9,216 bases of DNA from Hyphomicrobiales bacterium (GTDB taxonomy: Bacteria > Pseudomonadota > Alphaproteobacteria > Rhizobiales > Beijerinckiaceae), in assembly GCA_015655535.1 (NCBI GenBank), contig JAATEW010000282.1, forward strand, positions 1-9,216, given 5' to 3'. This document shows, piece after piece, positions 1-6,544 of the stretch. Position numbers and translations under genes: made by a program. The notes below the pieces were generated by a model. It was not told the DNA's origin and made no database searches. It saw nothing but the letters and a program-made list of their open reading frames with translations. Within the stretch, counting starts at the first letter, position 1. Each line of letters starts with the position of its first letter.

Positions 1-1423
1 CATCGCCCGACAGCACGCCGCTCCATGTCGCGCCGAGACCATTGGTGTCGATCGCCGAAACGGTGCCGGACATCAATGTCGCATTCACACTGGTGACAAG
101 CGCCGACTCGATCACCTGGATCGTGCCGCCGCCCAGATTGAGACTGCCGGTACCCGTGATGCCATTGGTGCCTCCAACCTGCAGGACACCGCCATTCAAG
201 TTATATGTTGCAGCTCCGGCGATGCCGATGGTCAATCGGCCGCCGGCGATCGTCAATTCACCTCCGGTTTGATTTACGGTTCCGACCGATCCTGCCAATG
301 CTGCGATCGTCAGGCCGTCATTGAGGGTCGCGGTGCCCCCACTGAGGTTGTAGGTGCCGTTCCCGGACATGCCGATGTAGATCGGAGCGTTCGCAGTCAA
401 GTTACCGCCGTACTGGTTAAAAACGCCGATTCCTCCGGCATCCATGCCGAAGGCGGCGCCGAGACCGCCGATTTCCAATGTTCCGGCCAGAAGGTTGTAG
501 GTGCCGGTTCCTCCTCCGCCCGGTAAATTGGACGCGTTGCTGCCGAATTGGGCGATGTTGATGACGTTTAAGGTAACCGAGGTATTGGCGCCGTTCTGAG
601 TGATGGTTCCAACGCCCGTATTATCGCCGACGTACAATTGGCCGGCGCTTCCGATGGACTCGAGATCGATGCTGGCATCGCCCGAGATATTCACGACCCC
701 GGCCCCGCCGGCACTGGCGCCGATATAGACGGTCGCGCCCCGATCTTGCAGCACGGCGGTGCCGGTCAGGTTATAGGTGCCGTTGCCATTCGCGACACCG
801 ACGTTCAATGCTCCCGCCGACACTGAGACTATGCCGCCCGACTGATTGAACGTCGCGTTCGCGGCGGCGGTCCTAAAAGGAAAACCGATGGAGATGCTGC
901 CGAAGATGCCGGGGGTGGCAGCCGAATCATTGATCGTTACGGCTCCGCTCGTCATATTGACGATGCCATTGCCGCCATCGAGGCCGATATTGAACTGGTT
1001 GCCTGATTGGGTTGTGACATTGAAAATCAGCGACGCGCCGTTGATGTTCAGGGTACCTGTATTCCCTGAGCCCATATTCAGTGTACCGGGACTGACCTGC
1101 CCGAAGTTGACGGTTGTTCCTGCGCCGAGCGTCACGGTTTCATCCCCGGTGCCGGAGGCCCCGATAGCGAAGTTGCCGAACTGGAGATTGACCGAAGTGG
1201 CGGCACCCGGGAGAGTCAGAGATGGCCCCGCATCAATGGTTACGGCCGATGCATCGATCGTGTCCGCATGGCCGGGCTGGGTTGCCACTGCAATGGCGGC
1301 ATCGAATTGCGATTGACTGCTGACGGTGATGGTCGCGGCGCGCGCGGGCGCGGTCACAAGAATTGAGACAGCCGCGGCCGATAAGACGGCGGCCTTCATC
1401 AAACGTCGATGTTGCTTCGACAC
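1..1423 (-). CDS. Autotransporter-type repeat protein, N-terminal part (runs off left edge)
   Basis: The minus strand is open from a stop near 1526 to the window edge. Counting from the ATG at 1399 there are 466 complete codons. That ATG begins a signal peptide: M-K, a hydrophobic stretch AAVLSAAAVSILVTA, then APARA with probable cleavage after residue 21. A GTG at 1423 would add an n-region VSKQHRRL that is richer in basic residues. I favour the GTG because nothing resembling a ribosome site precedes the ATG, but the spacing of the GGGCGG before the GTG is also long. The mature part is rich in Gly, Asn, Thr and Ser, with degenerate repeats: TYNL/ATYNL at about 208, 300, 349 and 398, alternating with NQxGG blocks at about 185, 328 and 376. 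This pattern is typical of a secreted beta-helix. Residues 441-466 contain SAIDTNG and WSGVLSGD, resembling the start of an autotransporter-associated beta-strand repeat. No beta-barrel is visible; it would lie off the left edge, so the transport route is inferred. Probable role: surface-exposed or secreted protein, ligand unknown. Confidence 0.8.
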   Translation of the reverse strand, partial: MSKQHRRLMKAAVLSAAAVSILVTAPARAATITVSSQSQFDAAIAVATQPGHADTIDASAVTIDAGPSLTLPGAATSVNLQFGNFAIGASGTGDETVTLGAGTTVNFGQVSPGTLNMGSGNTGTLNINGASLIFNVTTQSGNQFNIGLDGGNGIVNMTSGAVTINDSAATPGIFGSISIGFPFRTAAANATFNQSGGIVSVSAGALNVGVANGNGTYNLTGTAVLQDRGATVYIGASAGGAGVVNISGDASIDLESIGSAGQLYVGDNTGVGTITQNGANTSVTLNVINIAQFGSNASNLPGGGGTGTYNLLAGTLEIGGLGAAFGMDAGGIGVFNQYGGNLTANAPIYIGMSGNGTYNLSGGTATLNDGLTIAALAGSVGTVNQTGGELTIAGGRLTIGIAGAATYNLNGGVLQVGGTNGITGTGSLNLGGGTIQVIESALVTSVNATLMSGTVSAIDTNGLGATWSGVLSGD

Positions 1424-1903
1424 TGTCAAGCGTTTGCCGCCCGCCTTGATTGATGAGCTTCGGGCTGCGGCCGGAACTCTTGTAGAGCGCTCGCTCGGCC
1501 AGAATTGTAGCTCTCGTTGCAGAGCCTACTGTGCCAGAGCAAGCCGTGTTGGTGCTACCGCAGCATCGCCGTAAGACTGGCAGGAAATCGAATGAATGAG
1601 TCAATCGTACCGGCAAAAGATATGACGGCCGATAAGGCATCCGCTGAGTTAGTAGCGTTGATAGGATACAGCGCGGCTTTCGCGCGAGAAAGACTCGGGA
1701 ACTACTTAGCCCGTTCGGCATAGCACGTCGGCTCCGGCGGCGAGCATTGGGTTCACATGCCGTGCGAACTTCATTGGTGGTGGGCGGAGATCACTCCATA
1801 GCGGCGGCCGAAACGGTATCGCCGTATTGCCGCCTATCGGAGCGAGTCAATAAAAGAGGTGAATGCGCGCATGACTCGACAATCATCACCGGAGGACCGA
1901 GCT
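1424..1903. other. Intergenic region upstream of the autotransporter-type gene
   Basis: About 480 bases without a gene I can support. Short open frames exist on both strands, but they lack a convincing ribosome site, domain or coding-like composition. This interval should contain the promoter of the minus-strand autotransporter-type gene. A TTGACA lies at 1429-1424 on the minus strand, but it overlaps the GTG start and has no good -10 partner. A TACAAT reads on the minus strand near 1504-1509 without a good -35. I therefore do not call a promoter. Confidence 0.4.
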
Positions 1904-2158
1904 TTAAAATGGCGGCGGAGGGCAATCCGGCGGGGTCAGGAGGCGGAGATAAAATTTTTGCGTCGGCACGTCCTGCATCAGCGAAATGCGTTCCTGGAAA
2001 CATGCCGAGCGCCGATAAAGCAATCCCGCATTGATATGGGTCGATGGGGACGCGATGGGAGCTATCGCCATTGGAATTCGCACCTGCGCTTCGGCTTCGG
2101 CGCCGCAGGCAAGAAACGCAAAAGCAAAGAGGGGCACAAAACTGAAAGAGGGGATCAT
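1904..2158 (-). CDS. Possible small exported protein, 84 aa, unknown
   Basis: I do not recognise this protein. The case for it is a strong GGAGG (complement of 2164-2168) five bases before the ATG at 2158, followed by a hydrophobic N-terminus (FSFVPLFAFAFLACGAEAEAQ) that looks like a signal sequence with A-x-A cleavage around residues 22-25. The rest is about 60 residues, ending in a Pro-rich tail (CPPPPF), with Cys at 18, 53 and 79. The case against it is that the n-region before the hydrophobic core has no basic residue, no domain is visible, and a second open minus-strand frame (1791 to about 2035) overlaps its 3' half. That overlap could mean a frameshifted gene or mere chance. Cys18 sits where a lipobox would end, but residues FLAC fit the lipobox consensus poorly. 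It stands alone between the terminator-like hairpins and the autotransporter-type gene. Confidence 0.4.
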   Translation of the reverse strand: MIPSFSFVPLFAFAFLACGAEAEAQVRIPMAIAPIASPSTHINAGLLYRRSACFQERISLMQDVPTQKFYLRLLTPPDCPPPPF

Positions 2159-2336
2159 GCGAGCCTCCATTTCCTATCTACAATTTGCAAAACTCCTCAG
2201 ATTGGGACTTGTTCCAGCGCTCCTCCTTTCCACCTTTATCGGCGCGCCGCTTGAGCATTCCGGGCAGCGGATCCGAGGCGACACGCGTGGTGCTTTCACA
2301 TTTGGCTTCAGATTCATAAGCAAGCTGGCACGAGCG

Positions 2337-2368
2337 AAAAAAGCCCCACCGGCCGGAACCAGCGGGGC
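2337..2368 (-). terminator. Terminator-like hairpin 3, minus-strand orientation
   Basis: The stem is GCCCC (2343-2347) with GGGGC (2364-2368), a mismatch, then further short pairing around a loop near 2353-2358. The six A residues at 2337-2342 become a U tract on the minus-strand transcript. This is the expected form of an intrinsic terminator reading leftward. No gene that I can support lies between it and the next hairpin. Confidence 0.55.
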
Positions 2369-2494
2369 CAAGTCAGGCGTCACAATGTCAATCGTGGAAG
2401 GATCAACTTTGAAGGCCGCGGGCTAAGAACCACCGCCGCCAACGGCGATCTAGCCGAAACCCTGTGGACGCGATGGCCAATTTTGACCACCGAC

Positions 2495-2525
2495 AAAAAG
2501 CCCCGCCGGGCTGGTCCGACGGGGC
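2495..2525 (-). terminator. Terminator-like hairpin 2, mainly minus-strand orientation
   Basis: GCCCCG (2500-2505) pairs with CGGGGC (2520-2525). After one C/A mismatch, CGG (2507-2509) pairs with CCG (2516-2518) around a six-base loop. A5 at 2495-2499 gives the U tract on the minus strand. The + strand side is followed by TCTTCATTT, so weak bidirectional action is possible, although no plus-strand gene is nearby to need it. Confidence 0.6.
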
Positions 2526-2649
2526 TCTTCATTTCAGGTCGCTTCGGGGGCGGCCATGGACAGGATCGAAGAGTCGGCTTTCGCCGGACTGACTAAGTAT
2601 AAAAGCTTAGCTGCGGCCGTATGGGGGGAGCGCCCGCCGCCCGAAAAAC

Positions 2650-2684
2650 AAAAAGCCCTCGCTCCGGCTGGCCGGAACGAGGGC
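2650..2684 (-). terminator. Terminator of the glycosyltransferase-acyltransferase operon
   Basis: GCCCTCG (2655-2661) pairs with CGAGGGC (2678-2684). After a C/A mismatch, TCCGG (2663-2667) pairs with CCGGA (2672-2676) around a CTGG loop. A5 at 2650-2654 gives the U tract on the minus strand. It lies about 75 bases past the stop codon of the acyltransferase gene, the normal place for its rho-independent terminator. Confidence 0.75.
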
Positions 2685-2757
2685 TGAGGCGGTCTCAAAC
2701 CTCAGTTTTCACGGCGATGCGCGCGACACATTTTATTCGTCATAGCACGATCATATC

Positions 2758-4029
2758 TCAGCCACAGGTGGTGAGAAGCGAGTTCCGTATCATTGCTGTC
2801 AGGCCTCGTATCGGAACGTAGCTTTGATGGACGATGCGAAGCCTGCCGCCGAATGTGGATACCCCGATCGTCTGCCGATCCTCGGGGAGATTCGTCAACA
2901 TCGCCGGCCCCCACACCGCCTTGACGACATAAGGTCCGTACTGCTGGGCAATCGGCAGGACGCCAAGGTTCGAGACCACCAGCTGGCTTTGTGGACCGGC
3001 GGAAACGAACGTCAGAAACTTTTCACGCCGAGCGGTTGGCGGAAACTCAGCCGACATTCGGGTTAGGAAATCGGTAGCGGCTTCCGGTGACCGGGTATTG
3101 GTGAGGCTGTCCCCGACACGACGGGCGGCGTGCCAGATCGATGTCGTCTCCTTGGTCGGGACTTCGGCCGAACCGGCACCGATGAAGACTCCGCAAGCGC
3201 CGTTTTCGATGCTGGCGATCTTGCGCAAATCGAAGGGGGATGTGATGCGCACCATCTCCTGGCCGAGCGTGGAAACGTGACGCGCCGCGACGGCGCAGAT
3301 CAAATTGTGCATCGTCGTGTCGTTGGCCCTGCATCGCTCGACAAGGCAGCCTGTTTCCTCTTTCGAGAATTCAGCCGTCTCAATATTGGTCCGCAGGCCC
3401 GCGGGCATAAGAGCGGCAGACTGGGCCCGCGGCAAAATCGGCGTGATCCGGTCTGGTTCTTCCGCATCGGTAGGGCGGTGCGAAAGCCCTAAGATTTTTT
3501 CTTCGATCGGCGCAAAGGATCGGAGCGCCTCAAGCCGCTCGCCGGCAAGGGCGCGCATCATGTCGTGAAGGATCCAAACGGCGGACATCCCATCCGCGAT
3601 CGCGTGATAAAATGTCAGCACAATGGCGGTGACATCCGGAGCGCATAGAGCAGTGACCCGCAGCAAGGCGCTCGCCCCGACACCCATGGGCCTTTGAAGT
3701 TCGCGCTCGGCCATCGGACGCCAGTCCGCATCCCGCCCGACGGCGATCATCTCGAGTTCGATAGGCCGGCCGGACTCGTGGAACGCCGTCCCGAACTCTG
3801 CATCGTCTACAATGCGGACTCTCAAGAGAGGATGCCGCTCGCGGACCTGGTTCAGCGCCGAGCGGAGCGCTTCGGCTCCGACGGCTCCCTCGATCTCCGC
3901 GCATAGGCAAAAGTGGACTGGATAGACCTGTGCGTAAAGATGGAAGAAATGTTCGGCGAAACCAAGCGGCCGGAGGAAACCCGGCACCTCATTCGGAATG
4001 GAACGAAGTTTTTGGGCTTCTCCCGGCAT
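2758..4029 (-). CDS. Condensation-domain / PapA-like acyltransferase
   Basis: This 423-residue protein, with no signal peptide or membrane segment, is about the length of a single stand-alone condensation-fold enzyme. The N-terminal part (about 20-100) has the typical layout: a hydrophobic substrate-facing strand, then LRSALNQVRERHPLLRVRI near 55-73. The active-site motif is YHAIADG at 141-147. Its His142, Asp146 and Gly147 match the second His, Asp and Gly of HHxxxDG, while the first His is Tyr, as is tolerated in some family members. The C-terminal half carries SPFDLRK (264-270) and VVSNLGVLP (351-359), in the positions of the family's conserved DLR and mid-C-terminal loop. Such proteins transfer an acyl group from a carrier protein or CoA to an alcohol or amine. 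The ATG at 4029 has AGGAGA six bases upstream and starts 24 bases after the glycosyltransferase stop, so the two are surely co-transcribed. Inferred job: acylating the glycoside made by that enzyme. Acyl donor and acceptor are unknown. Confidence 0.8.
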   Translation of the reverse strand: MPGEAQKLRSIPNEVPGFLRPLGFAEHFFHLYAQVYPVHFCLCAEIEGAVGAEALRSALNQVRERHPLLRVRIVDDAEFGTAFHESGRPIELEMIAVGRDADWRPMAERELQRPMGVGASALLRVTALCAPDVTAIVLTFYHAIADGMSAVWILHDMMRALAGERLEALRSFAPIEEKILGLSHRPTDAEEPDRITPILPRAQSAALMPAGLRTNIETAEFSKEETGCLVERCRANDTTMHNLICAVAARHVSTLGQEMVRITSPFDLRKIASIENGACGVFIGAGSAEVPTKETTSIWHAARRVGDSLTNTRSPEAATDFLTRMSAEFPPTARREKFLTFVSAGPQSQLVVSNLGVLPIAQQYGPYVVKAVWGPAMLTNLPEDRQTIGVSTFGGRLRIVHQSYVPIRGLTAMIRNSLLTTCG

Positions 4030-4053
4030 GATCGTTCTCCTGACTTTTACGCT

Positions 4054-5356
4054 TTACGCGACCTTCGATTTAAGTGCCGGGCGCCGCCGCAGCAGGCGCA
4101 GGGTCTCGGCCCTGGCGTCATAGGTGGCGAATTCGGCGGCCAGACGCCGCGCGTTGTGGCGGCAATCTGGCGTATCAAGAGCCGTCCGAACAGCGGTGCG
4201 GATCGCGTCCAGAGTCGGATTGTTCGTCTGGAGGTTTATGCCTGCGCCCGACCAGCCGATGCGGACATTGACGTCGGCCTTATCCTCCGTCAGCCCCGCG
4301 GCGATGACCGGTATGCCGAAGCTCAGCGCCTGGTTGACGCTGCCATAGCCGCCGTTTGTGACCAGCACATCGACCTTTGGCAGCAGCCACTCGAAAGGCA
4401 GATACTCGGCCACGCGGGCATTCTCCGGAATCGGCCCCGGTATGGCATCGACCGACCGGCCGCCCGCGGTTGCCACGACCAGAATATCGGGTTCGTTCGC
4501 GAGCGCCGCCAGCGTCGGGCCGATCACGAGGCCGAAATCATGATTGGCCACCGTGCCCTGCGTGACGAGGACGACTTTGCGTTTACCGTCCAGATCATTC
4601 GCCCAGGATGGGATGGGGGCCTGGCCGGGGATGATCGGCAGGGCGCCGATGAAGTTCACCGACGAAGGCATCGGCCGCGGGAACTCGAAGCCTGGCACAG
4701 ATAATTGCATGTAGATGTCGGCATAGGCGACCGTGGCCTCGAACAAAGGCATCGTCAGAGGGTCAACGCCGTGATCCTTCAGCACGCTATTGAGCCGGGT
4801 GAGAGAGGGCCGGTCGACGCGCTCGTAATATTCCTTGGCGATGCCCTCATATTCCTTGATCTGGGCATCCGTTTCGGCCGGGGGCAGACCGATGAAAAGC
4901 GGTCCCTTGTCTTCCCGCCGCCAATGCAGGATCGAAGTGCCGCAAGCTACAACCGTCGGGCGCTTTTCGCGCGGTCCAAGCAGCATCGGGAGCAGGCCCA
5001 AAAAACATATCGTCGGCGATGACCGCGTCGGCCGGAAAGCCCTTCAGAACCTGCTGCAAGCCTTTATGCTGGTCGGAAATCCTATCGATGAAGACCTTCT
5101 CGAAGACGACGCGCAGCCAATCCAATCCGGGCTCCATGGTCTTGAGCTCCGGCGCCACATCGTGGAGGTCCTTTACATCGATATCGGAATCGCCTGGGAG
5201 CGTATGAAACCTCGCTCCGCTCTTTTCGATGCGGCCACGATAGGGCGTGCCAGAAAGGAAGATGATCTCGTGGCCATCTTCGACCAGAAACCTTGCGATC
5301 GCGAGAAGTGGGTTGAGATGCCCCGTCGCTGGTGTCGAAGCCATAAGAATTTTCAT
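4054..5356 (-). pseudogene. MGT-family (GT1-like) glycosyltransferase, broken by a one-base frameshift
   Basis: The ATG at 5356 has a strong GGAGGA four bases upstream and begins MKILMASTPATGHLNP, the nucleotide-sugar glycosyltransferase N-terminus with GHLNP at 12-16. This frame runs to DDMFFG (115-120) and then loses similarity. The rest of the enzyme continues in the next frame from 5001, LLPMLLGPREKRP onward, to the TAA at 4054. The span is 1303 bases, one more than a multiple of three. Removing one T or G from the run at 4997-5005 gives a 433-residue protein, a normal length for the family. In that product the donor-binding region is intact: FIGALPIIPG, VVLVTQGT, then VTNGGYGSVNQAL (about 332-344) and GIPVIAAGLTEDKADVN. 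The enzyme would move a sugar from a nucleotide-sugar to a small or lipid acceptor in the cytoplasm. It is the first gene of a two-gene operon with the acyltransferase. The break could be a real mutation, a phase-variable tract or a sequencing error; both halves are otherwise undamaged, which argues for recent or artefactual origin. Confidence 0.85.
4997..5005 (-). other. Frameshift site in the glycosyltransferase gene
   Basis: The + strand has CCC at 4997-4999 and AAAAAA at 5000-5005, so the coding strand reads ATG-TTTTTT-GGG-CCTG. Losing one T gives ATG TTT TTG GGC CTG (M-F-L-G-L); losing one G gives ATG TTT TTT GGC CTG (M-F-F-G-L). Both rejoin the two halves of the enzyme in one frame. Confidence 0.8.
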
Positions 5357-5375
5357 GAAGTCCTCCGTCCATGAG

Positions 5376-5403
5376 GCACTGGTTCTGATCGAACAGCCAG
5401 TGC
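5376..5403. promoter_or_regulatory. Inverted repeat just upstream of the glycosyltransferase start
   Basis: GCACTGG (5376-5382) and CCAGTGC (5397-5403) form a perfect seven-base dyad with 14 bases between the arms. It sits 20 to 47 bases ahead of the ATG at 5356. It could be an operator for a dimeric regulator or a 5' leader hairpin near the ribosome site. The length alone is not improbable by chance in 9 kb; the position makes it worth recording. Confidence 0.35.
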
Positions 5404-5411
5404 GATGGGCG

Positions 5412-5426
5412 GACGCTAGGAGCGTC
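5412..5426. promoter_or_regulatory. Second short dyad in the operon leader
   Basis: GACGCT (5412-5417) and AGCGTC (5421-5426) are perfect six-base arms around a three-base loop. On the minus strand the dyad overlaps TTGACG, a possible -35 box, but the sequence 17 bases on (TCGCAC) is a poor -10. It may be a regulator site over the promoter or a small hairpin. The evidence is positional only. Confidence 0.3.
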
Positions 5427-5962
5427 AAAATTCAAAGCCGTTACGAACCAGACACCTAAGCGTTACTGCTGTAATCTTGCCCGCCCTTGCGCGAAGCCAC
5501 TCGTTAGCGGCGCGATTTGACAGCCTGTGATGAGAAAAGCTGGAAGAGCGCCGGCGCGGCAGGCTGACCCGATCTTGCGGGCTGCCCGCCGGCATGCGCG
5601 CTTGAAACCCTCTTCGTCGCGAGATTGCAGCGCCAAGCCCTAAAGCCCTGCGGTCTCCCCCGGCTGAGAGGAAATAGATCGAATGCTCTTGTATTGTTAA
5701 GGAAGAGGAGCCACTTTAGTGAGCAGCCATTAATAAAGCGGCTGAAATTCACCGGTCTGAACACCGCTTTAAGCGCGTCGTGAGAACACCTTGATGCGAT
5801 ATGGGCGTTCCTTCGACCGGTCCTGAGATCAGTTTTGATTTTGCTTGCTGCCTTGCCGCACCATAGGCAAGCACACGCAGCGATCGCGATATCTCGTTTG
5901 GTTCGCTTGCCGATCGAAGGTGACGTGCAACCCTAATGCGGACTATTTAGCTGGAAACCATC
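5427..5962. other. Intergenic region between divergent transcription units
   Basis: About 540 bases between the leader of the minus-strand operon and the plus-strand gene at 5963. I see no supportable gene. A dyad TAAAGCGG/CCGCTTTA lies at 5734-5741 and 5764-5771, and CTTGCC/GGCAAG at 5852-5857 and 5866-5871. Both are within chance expectation. Promoters for both directions must lie here or nearby, but no clear sigma-70 pair or EcfG-type GGAAC...CGTT pair stands out. Confidence 0.4.
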
Positions 5963-6205
5963 ATGTCCAATCATATCTATTCGATCGGAGAGACAGTCAT
6001 TTTCAGATCGAACCCCGCGACCTTCTCCGCCTCGGACGCCGGGACTTTCACCGTCAAGGCTCAAATGCCCCCATTGGGAGAACAGCTACAATACCGGATC
6101 AAGCGCGATTCGGAGGCCTTCGAGCGCGTTGTCCTGGAGCATCAGCTCAGCCCCTTGGCATCAACCAAAAAAGCCAATTCGGATAGTTTGTGGTTTCAGT
6201 CCTGA
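5963..6205 (+). CDS. Small conserved-type hypothetical protein, 80 aa
   Basis: The protein begins MSNHIYSIGETVIFRS and continues through a GTFTVKAQMPP block to LQYRIKRDSEAFERVVLEHQL (about residues 42-62). That pattern, 'IGE-V-F/L ... G-Y/F-VKA-MP ... QYRIK-...-ERVV-E-QL', matches small cytoplasmic proteins I recall as widespread hypotheticals in Hyphomicrobiales. I cannot name a function. It has no signal peptide, membrane segment or Cys, and is likely a small beta-rich fold. The ATG follows GGAAA with about six bases of spacing, an acceptable ribosome site. It is a single gene about 340 bases before the GT4 gene on the same strand, so co-transcription is possible but not shown. Confidence 0.75.
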   Translation: MSNHIYSIGETVIFRSNPATFSASDAGTFTVKAQMPPLGEQLQYRIKRDSEAFERVVLEHQLSPLASTKKANSDSLWFQS

Positions 6206-6544
6206 AATCCGCCGCGTCCGTGGGAATGCTCGTTCACATTCGATCGGCGTGGCGCTTTCAACGGCTTTCTCGCCATTTACCCGCGATGCTTCTTTGGATG
6301 CCCAGTGAAATATAATTCCGCAGCCCTATGTAAGATGTTAAAGCATCTTTGATGCGCTGGGCGGCCTGTCGATATCCGCCCTTCTCGCCGCGCCTTTGTT
6401 CCACATTTCGCCGACGCATGAGAGTTAATGCCTGCACGCATTGACTGAGCGGTCTTCGATTGGGATCGCCGTTATTCCGTCTCAAGCATTTCCCGCATTT
6501 CCCAGCCGCTGTGGTTGCGATGCCAATTATGACGCAAGGAAATC
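6206..6544. other. Intergenic region upstream of the GT4 gene
   Basis: About 340 bases. A small hairpin AAGATG/CATCTT lies at 6332-6337 and 6344-6349 with a six-base loop. It has no T tract long enough for a confident terminator, although it could end the upstream small gene weakly. A minus-strand frame (6258-6485) is open but has mixed third-position base use, no ribosome site and no recognisable domain. No good promoter for the GT4 gene is evident. Confidence 0.4.

Larger units (their letters stand above)
2369..2757. other. Intergenic region with tandem hairpins and no supported gene
   Basis: About 390 bases after the stop of the acyltransferase gene. It contains two terminator-like hairpins (annotated separately) separated by about 125-base spacers that carry no protein-coding frame I can support. 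A small dyad CTAAG/CTTAG lies at 2593-2610. The spacers could hold short transcripts ending at each hairpin, but I see no conserved RNA family in them. Confidence 0.45.

Noticed and set aside
42..1316. Several plus-strand frames across the autotransporter-type gene
   Set aside because: They are Pro/Ala/Val-rich reversals of the Gly/Asn/Thr repeat protein on the minus strand, with no ribosome sites.
1233..1721. Minus-strand frame of 162 codons overlapping the autotransporter-type N-terminus
   Set aside because: It is out of frame with the signal peptide and repeats, and its composition is Arg/Ser/Cys-rich, as in non-coding GC-rich DNA.
3913..4704. Plus-strand frame of 263 codons opposite the glycosyltransferase and the start of the acyltransferase
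   Set aside because: It is antisense to two genes with recognised motifs and ribosome sites, and its own product shows no domain.
5504..5764. Minus-strand frame of 86 codons in the large intergenic region
   Set aside because: There is no ribosome site, no domain and a low-complexity end; it is likely chance.
5734..5771. 8-base inverted repeat TAAAGCGG/CCGCTTTA
   Set aside because: With a 22-base gap, a few such repeats are expected by chance in 9 kb, and it is not close to any start codon.
6258..6485. Minus-strand frame with a peptide that looks moderately protein-like (IKDALTSYIGLRNYISLG)
   Set aside because: There is no ribosome site at any start, third-position bases are mixed, and I recognise no family. 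A search for homologues could revive it.
5427..6544. EcfG-type (general stress) promoter ahead of the GT4/glucosidase genes
   Set aside because: I looked for GGAAC with CGTT 16-17 bases away and found no acceptable pair.
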